A DNA stretch of 39,914 bases, taken from positions 1 through 39,914 of the forward strand of contig CANLIC010000037.1 in NCBI GenBank assembly GCA_947491025.1. Direction: 5' to 3'. The stretch comes from Myxococcales bacterium (GTDB taxonomy: Bacteria > Myxococcota_A > UBA9042). The translations under genes were made by a program, and so were the position numbers. Below, piece by piece: positions 34,989 through 39,914 of the stretch. Numbering within the stretch: position 1 is the stretch's first letter; the number at the start of each line of letters is the position of its first letter. The notes beneath the pieces were generated by a model, which was not told the origin of the DNA, did no database searches, and saw only the letters and a list, made by a program, of their open reading frames with translations.

Positions 34989-37900
34989 CTACAGGGCCAC
35001 GCACTTGGCGGCCTGGCAGACCTTGCCAGCGCCACACTGGAAACCATCGGCGAGCGGCGAGGTCAAGCAGCCCTTGATCTTGTCGCACGAGTCACTGGTG
35101 CAGGGATTGCTGTCGTCGCACTTCACCGTCACAGCGCCGCTGCATTTGCCATTGGCGCAGGCTTCGCCGGAGGTGCACGCGTCGCCGTCGCTGCAGGCCG
35201 ATGTCAAAAGGTGCTGCTTGCAGGAACCGTCAACGGCGTTGCAGGTGAGCGGCGAGGTGCAGTCCTCAGCGTCATCGCAGAGCTTGGCTTGCTTGTTCCA
35301 GCAGGCCCCAGAGGCCTTGCAGTCCTGTTGACCCCAAGCATCGGTTCGCCAGGCGGCCGCCTGCCCGGTGGGACCCGGGGCGAAGGTGCCGACCGCGACG
35401 AGATTGCCGTCGGGGGCGGTGTCGATGCCGTTCATGCGGCTGCCCCAAGAGCCGCCGAGGACCGATTCGGTCAAGACGTTCCCTTGCAGGTCGAAGCGCC
35501 AGATCGCGCCTTTCTCCTGGCCATAGCCAGCGTTGAACATCGAACCGACCATCACCGGCATGCCGTCACTACCTAGGCGCACCCTGCCTCCGAAGTCAAC
35601 GTAATAGAGGCTGCCGCGCGTCACACTCCACATGACGGCGCCAGCAGCGCTGAGCCGCATCATCGTGGGTGTCGTATTTCCCTCGCCTGTCGAGGCCCCG
35701 AGGATGTAGCCGCCAGCCGGGAGGGCGACCATGCCGTGCGCAACGTCATAGCCCTTGGAGCCCAGGCGGACCGCGCGCTGCACGACGAGCTTGTCGTCAA
35801 AAAGCAACCACAAGATGTCGTGGTCGCCGATGCCTGGGATCATGCCGGTCTGCTGCTTGCCTGGAGACGACTCGGAGCTGGTGGTTCGGCATGCCAGCGC
35901 GACACCGTCGTTCGGCGCCGGCGCGATCACGGAGGTCCATTGATCGTGGCCCTCCTCGTGGCGGCCAAACGCCTCTACGGTGCCTGTCGGCGTGACGCGC
36001 CACACGCAGGCATCCGCCGTGCCGCCATACCCCATCCAGTGCATCGAGCCGCCGAGCATGATGCGTTGGCCCTTGGGGGTCGAGACGAGGTAAGCGTCAT
36101 GGGCGTCGTCGCCCCACTCCGGCTTGATGGGGTTGTCGACGCCGTAGCTGGCGAGGGGTGCGACGGTCAGAGGATCGAGTTTCAGCAGGTGGACCTGCAG
36201 CGTCTTCGGCGAGCCCGCGGCGGGATCGGCCCGGTAGCCAATGCCGAGGACGCTGCCGTCCTCGAGGCGCAAGACCCGGCGCAGGTCATCGCCGTTGTAG
36301 GCGGCGGCGCTGCCGTACTCCTTGACATGCTTGGCGATTACCTCGCCATTGCCGCGAAACCGGATGACATTGGTGGACAAGTTCGCGCCGGAGGAACAGC
36401 CGTACTGGCCGCAGTTGGCGAAGCGGTGGCTGCCGACCGCGATCCAGCTGCCATCGGCGTCGGCGAGGACGTCGTTCATGATCTGGTCGGCGGCGGGATC
36501 CGTATTGACAGACCAGAGCCCAAAGCGAGGCGAGCTGCTCTGAATGCAAACGCCTGCCTTGCAGGTGTCGGCGCCCGTGCAGACGCCCACGACGCAGCCG
36601 ATGGTGTTGTTCTGGACCTGGCAGCCTTTGTCCTTGTAGCAATAGTCGTCGGTGCAGACATTGCCGTCATCACAAGACTTTGGCTTCGTCGCAGAGCACA
36701 CGCCGACCTTGCAGACGCTGACCTCGGTGCAGGCGTCCGAATCGTCGCATGCCTTGCCCTCCGAGCCGGCGCTCGCCAAACAACTCCCGGTTTTGACATC
36801 GCAAGCATCGATGGTGCACGGGTTGCTGTCGTCGCAGTTGATGGCGCCGACGCAGCTGCCGCCGCTGCAAGCGTCGCTCTTGGTGCAGGCGATGCCGTCG
36901 TCACATGGAGTCTTGTTATCGGCGAAAACGCAACCCTTTTTGACGTCGCAGCTGTCGTCCGTGCAGAGGTTGTTGTCCTGGCAGGTCAGCTTGCCGGTGC
37001 TGACGCAGCCGCCGTTCTTGCAGCCGTCGCCGGTGGTGCAGGGGTCGCCGTCGCTGCAGGAGCCGGCGTTGGCGATGTTGCCGCAGCCGAGGACCGGGTG
37101 GCAGGCGTCATCGGTGCAGAGGTTGCCGTCGCCGCACTTCGCTGAGCTGTCCGTGTGGATGCAAGCGCCGGTCTTGCCGTCGCACACGTCTGAGGTACAG
37201 GCGTTCTTGTCGTCACAGGGATTGGCCTTGCCCGAGCACCCGCCCTTGGCGCAGCTGTCGTTCAGGGTGCAGTGGAGCCCATCGTCGCAGGGCGCGACGT
37301 TGGCCGTGTTGCTGCAGCCCAACTTGTCATCGCAGGCGTCGTCGGTGCAGGGATTGTTGTCGGTGCACACCTTTGCAACTCCCGTGCACACGCCGAGCTT
37401 GCAGGCGTCCGAGACCGTGCACGCCGAGCCGTCGTCGCAAGATCCGGGGGCGGCGCTGGTCACGCAGCCTTTGGCCGGATCGCAACTATCTGATGTGCAA
37501 ATGTTTTTGTCGTCGCAGTTGACGCTGGCACCGCCGCCGCAGCTGCCGTTGCCGCAAGTCTCGCCCTGGGTGCAAGCGTTGCCGTCGTTGCAGCCGACCT
37601 TGCTCGGGACGTTGCTGCATTGACCGCTGACGCAGGCGTCATTGGTGCAGGGGTTGCCGTCGTCGCACGCGGGCTCGCCAACGCACGCGCCGGCCTTGCA
37701 CGCATCGCCCTTGGTGCAGCCGTTGCCGTCGTCGCACTTGCCGACGACAAGGCTGGTCGCACATCCCTTGGCTGGGTCACAATGGTCCGATGTGCAAGGA
37801 TTCTTGTCATCGCAGTCGAGGAGAGTGCCGCCTCCGCAGCTGCCGCTGGCGCAGGTCTCGCCGAGCGTGCAGGCGTTGCCGTCGTTGCAGCTGGCCTTGC

Positions 37901-39872
37901 TTGCGGTGTTGGCGCACTTGCCGCTGACGCAGGCGTCGTCGGTGCAGGCGTTGTTGTCATTGCAGGTGAGCTCGCCGACGCAGGCGCCCTCCTTGCACGT
38001 GTCGCCCTTGGTGCAGCCGTTGCCATCGTCGCACTTGCCGGCGAGGAGGCTGGTCAAGCAGCCCTTCGCCACATCACAACTGTCCGATGTGCATGGGTTC
38101 TTGTCGTCGCAGTTGACGATCGTGCCGCCGCCACAGCTGCCGCCTCCGCACGTCTCACCCAACGTGCAGGCGTTGCCGTCGTTGCAGCTGGCCTTGCTCG
38201 CGGTGTTGGCGCACTTGCCGCTGACGCAAGCGTCGACCGTGCAGGCGTTGTCGTCGTCACAGGAGGGCTCGCCGACGCAGACGCCCGACTTGCAGGCGTC
38301 GCCCTTGGTGCAGCCGTTGCCGTCGTCGCACTTGCCCGCGGCGGTGCCGCTCTGGCAGCCCTGCTTCGGGGCGCAAGTGTCGAACGTGCAAGGGTTGCCG
38401 TCGTCGCAGGTGAGCTTGCTGCCAGGCTTGCAGGTGCCGAGTGAGCAGGCGTCGCCGCTGGTGCAGAGGTCACCGTCGGTGCAGGTGACGGCGTTGGGCA
38501 GCGAGACGCAGCCCTTGGCCGCCTTCTTGCAAACGTCGTCGGTGCAAGGGTTGCCGTCGTCGCAGGCGTTGGCGCCGGGCAGGTCGATGGCGGCGCCGGT
38601 GCAGGCGCCCTTGGCGCAGGCGTCTCCGGCGGTACAGGGGTCGCCGTCGTCGCAGCTGCCGCCGAGGTAGCTGTGGTTGCAGCCACCGATCGGCTGGCAG
38701 GCATCGCCGGTGCAGGGGTTGCCGTCGTCACAGGCCTTCGAGTCCAAGGTTTGATAGGTGCAGCCAAATCCGGGCTGGCATGCGTCCTTGGTGCAGGCGT
38801 TGCTGTCGTTGCAGACGAGGGGCACGCCACCTTTGCAAGCGCCGACGACGCAGAGATCGACCGCGGTGCAAGGATCGCCGTCGTCGCAGGGGCCCGCGAC
38901 GGGGGTTGGGCCGCATTTGCCGGTAGCGACGCTGCATTGGGTCTTCAGGCAGGCTGTATCGTCGCCGGCCTGGCAGACCACGATCGTGGCTGGGTTGATG
39001 GCGCAAATCGGCGACTTGCCCTTCTTGTCACAGTAGAGGGTGCCGTTGCAGGGGTTGCCGTCCTCGAACTTGCCGCAGTCTGCGTCGGCCTGGCAGGCGC
39101 AGACGCTCACGTTTGTGGTCTCGCAGACGCCGAGCTTGCACCAACCGCCGGCCGAGCAGACCGAGTCGCCGTCACACTGGTTGCCCTGCTGCGCCGGCCT
39201 CATGCCGCAGCTGCCGGTCTTGGGGTCGCACTGGTTCTCGAGGCAGGTCTCGTCGAAGGCGTCGGAGCACTTCACGAGGGTGGCCGGATTGACGATGCAC
39301 TTGCCGGCGACGACGTCGCAGTAGAGCGTGCCATTGCAGAGGTCACCGTCTTCCTTGGCGGCGCAGTCGGAGTTCTGCTTGCACTCACAGGTGTTGGCGG
39401 GCGCGACGCAGACGCCGCCCTTGCAGGCGCTGACAGGCGTGCATGCGTTGCCGTCGTCGCAGGCGGTGCCGTCCTTGGGCAGCGCGACGGCCTCGCACAG
39501 GCCGGTCTGCTGCACGCAGACATCGCGCAGGCAGGCGGGATCGTCGTCGTTGTCGCAGCGGACCACGCTCGCCGGGTTGACGACGCACTGGTTGGTCTTG
39601 CTGTCGCAATAGAGCGTGCCGTCGCAGAGGTTGCCGTTCTCCTTGACGGCGCAGTCGGCGTCCTTGGTGCAGATGCAGGTGTTGGTCTTGGTGGTGCAGG
39701 CGCCGTCGAGGCAGGTCTCGTTGGGGGTGCAGGGGTTGCCGTCGTCGCAGACCTTTCCTTGGTGAATCCAGACCTGACTCAAAGTCGAAAGTTGCGCAAA
39801 CGTTGAGCTAGGATCGACGAATGCCGTCTCGCAGGCGATGCTGGCCTTGCGACAACCCCGCGTCCGGTACAC
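34989..39872 (-). CDS. Giant Cys-rich repeat protein (CDDGNPCT repeats) with beta-propeller-like region
   Basis: An open frame of 1627 residues that stays open to the window edge. Residues of about 40-1105 are dozens of Cys-rich repeats of the CDDGNPCTxDxC...GC type, as in Dictyostelium CTDC repeats common in Myxococcota surface proteins. About 1110-1500 is a repeat-rich domain with SWIAVGS, GSVLGIGY, YILGAST and NLVAVGTF strands, like a beta propeller. The last 125 residues return to Cys repeats. No signal peptide, ribosome site or ATG is found: the first start-like codon is GTG 39872, and third-position GC is poor until about residue 40. The 5' end is therefore unknown, and the protein may be truncated or misassembled. 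Surface exposure is inferred from disulfide-rich repeats. Several plus-strand frames over this locus are shadows. Confidence 0.75.
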   Translation of the reverse strand: MYRTRGCRKASIACETAFVDPSSTFAQLSTLSQVWIHQGKVCDDGNPCTPNETCLDGACTTKTNTCICTKDADCAVKENGNLCDGTLYCDSKTNQCVVNPASVVRCDNDDDPACLRDVCVQQTGLCEAVALPKDGTACDDGNACTPVSACKGGVCVAPANTCECKQNSDCAAKEDGDLCNGTLYCDVVAGKCIVNPATLVKCSDAFDETCLENQCDPKTGSCGMRPAQQGNQCDGDSVCSAGGWCKLGVCETTNVSVCACQADADCGKFEDGNPCNGTLYCDKKGKSPICAINPATIVVCQAGDDTACLKTQCSVATGKCGPTPVAGPCDDGDPCTAVDLCVVGACKGGVPLVCNDSNACTKDACQPGFGCTYQTLDSKACDDGNPCTGDACQPIGGCNHSYLGGSCDDGDPCTAGDACAKGACTGAAIDLPGANACDDGNPCTDDVCKKAAKGCVSLPNAVTCTDGDLCTSGDACSLGTCKPGSKLTCDDGNPCTFDTCAPKQGCQSGTAAGKCDDGNGCTKGDACKSGVCVGEPSCDDDNACTVDACVSGKCANTASKASCNDGNACTLGETCGGGSCGGGTIVNCDDKNPCTSDSCDVAKGCLTSLLAGKCDDGNGCTKGDTCKEGACVGELTCNDNNACTDDACVSGKCANTASKASCNDGNACTLGETCASGSCGGGTLLDCDDKNPCTSDHCDPAKGCATSLVVGKCDDGNGCTKGDACKAGACVGEPACDDGNPCTNDACVSGQCSNVPSKVGCNDGNACTQGETCGNGSCGGGASVNCDDKNICTSDSCDPAKGCVTSAAPGSCDDGSACTVSDACKLGVCTGVAKVCTDNNPCTDDACDDKLGCSNTANVAPCDDGLHCTLNDSCAKGGCSGKANPCDDKNACTSDVCDGKTGACIHTDSSAKCGDGNLCTDDACHPVLGCGNIANAGSCSDGDPCTTGDGCKNGGCVSTGKLTCQDNNLCTDDSCDVKKGCVFADNKTPCDDGIACTKSDACSGGSCVGAINCDDSNPCTIDACDVKTGSCLASAGSEGKACDDSDACTEVSVCKVGVCSATKPKSCDDGNVCTDDYCYKDKGCQVQNNTIGCVVGVCTGADTCKAGVCIQSSSPRFGLWSVNTDPAADQIMNDVLADADGSWIAVGSHRFANCGQYGCSSGANLSTNVIRFRGNGEVIAKHVKEYGSAAAYNGDDLRRVLRLEDGSVLGIGYRADPAAGSPKTLQVHLLKLDPLTVAPLASYGVDNPIKPEWGDDAHDAYLVSTPKGQRIMLGGSMHWMGYGGTADACVWRVTPTGTVEAFGRHEEGHDQWTSVIAPAPNDGVALACRTTSSESSPGKQQTGMIPGIGDHDILWLLFDDKLVVQRAVRLGSKGYDVAHGMVALPAGGYILGASTGEGNTTPTMMRLSAAGAVMWSVTRGSLYYVDFGGRVRLGSDGMPVMVGSMFNAGYGQEKGAIWRFDLQGNVLTESVLGGSWGSRMNGIDTAPDGNLVAVGTFAPGPTGQAAAWRTDAWGQQDCKASGACWNKQAKLCDDAEDCTSPLTCNAVDGSCKQHLLTSACSDGDACTSGEACANGKCSGAVTVKCDDSNPCTSDSCDKIKGCLTSPLADGFQCGAGKVCQAAKCVAL
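37446..38336 (-). repeat. Three tandem 297-base higher-order repeats in the Cys-rich gene
   Basis: Three consecutive 99-residue units (38336-38040, 38039-37743, 37742-37446), each starting GKCDDGNGCTKGD and each built of four smaller Cys repeats including CNDGNACT and CDDKN-CTSD. Copies 1 and 2 are the closest. A fourth, diverged unit begins GSCDDGSACTV. It indicates amplification of a four-module block. Confidence 0.85.
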
Positions 39873-39880
39873 CCGGGCGC

Positions 39881-39914
39881 CTACGGGACGGCGATGACGA
39901 CGTTGATGCAGAAC
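39881..39914 (-). CDS. Possible 3' end of an upstream minus-strand gene
   Basis: At the right edge the frame reading FCINVVIAVP then TAG has G or C in all ten third codon positions, the mark of coding sequence in this genome. It ends at 39881, 8 bases before the GTG of the Cys-rich frame. Only ten codons are visible, so no identity can be given; alternatively it is the same gene in another frame after an indel. Confidence 0.3.
   Translation of the reverse strand, partial: FCINVVIAVP

Noticed and set aside
37446..38336. The 297-base repeats as a CRISPR or mobile array
   Set aside because: They are in-frame coding repeats of a Cys-rich protein without spacers.
37620..39806. Long plus-strand open frames of 270-380 codons opposite the Cys-rich gene
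   Set aside because: They mirror the repetitive minus-strand codons (GC-rich, no stops), have no ribosome sites and give low-complexity Ala/Val or Ser/Leu translations.
39821..39914. Possible plus-strand gene starting ATG at 39821 (MPSRRRCWPCDNP...)
   Set aside because: Only 31 codons are visible, third-position G/C is modest, and the opposite strand shows a better coding signature over 39881-39914.

Overview
The window looks like chromosomal DNA of a large-genome myxobacterium-like organism (Myxococcota, formerly Deltaproteobacteria). The signs are very high GC with strong G/C in third codon positions, and many predicted secreted lipoproteins with Ala/Asp/Gly-rich linkers. Two proteins end in MYXO-CTERM-like tails (Cys, hydrophobic segment, Arg cluster). 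There is also a DUF1592/DUF1552 pair, a Ser/Thr kinase with helical repeats, and a very long Cys-rich protein built of CDDGNPCT-type repeats. This assignment is inference from gene content; there is no rRNA or other marker in the window. I saw no tRNA, CRISPR array, transposase, prophage or biosynthetic cluster.

Layout. 1-157: a hairpin-rich REPIN-like repeat, found again at 26779-26936. 207-2279 (minus): DUF4399 lipoprotein and kynureninase. 2592-7320 (minus): a secreted metzincin-type metalloprotease followed by a Cys-rich lipoprotein; a (GTTGC)8 tract lies between a strong upstream ribosome site/GTG and the protease frame. 7706-8429 (minus): a small charged protein overlapping a DUF6036/AbiEii-like nucleotidyltransferase. 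8879-14892 (plus): lipoprotein, Ala-rich protein, ABC1/UbiB kinase-like protein, zinc-ribbon protein, and a TM-repeat-Ser/Thr kinase. 14936-16063 (minus): DNA polymerase III delta' (holB), apparently leaderless. 16280-25386 (plus): TIG-domain MYXO-CTERM protein, POT peptide transporter, modular amidase with MYXO-CTERM tail, a secreted protein, and an EpmA-like EF-P lysyl ligase. 25516-28750 (plus): two unrelated secreted alpha/beta hydrolases flanking the second repeat copy. 28788-29276 (minus): lipoprotein resembling the SecD P1 head. 29510-30625 (plus): Rieske oxygenase. 30707-34771 (minus): three-gene unit of lipoprotein, DUF1592-type protein and Tat-exported DUF1552 protein. 34989 to the right edge (minus): giant Cys-rich repeat protein whose 5' end is unclear.

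Most genes appear to serve the cell envelope or exterior: peptidases, amidase, esterases, lipoproteins and surface-anchored repeat proteins. Housekeeping genes (holB, epmA, ubiB-like, kynU) are scattered among them. The strongest candidate for something new is the metalloprotease locus. There, an out-of-frame GTG with an excellent ribosome site reads into a pentanucleotide repeat. Adding one repeat unit, or losing two, would join it in frame to the protease and supply the missing basic part of its signal peptide. This is a phase-variation architecture that can be tested directly.
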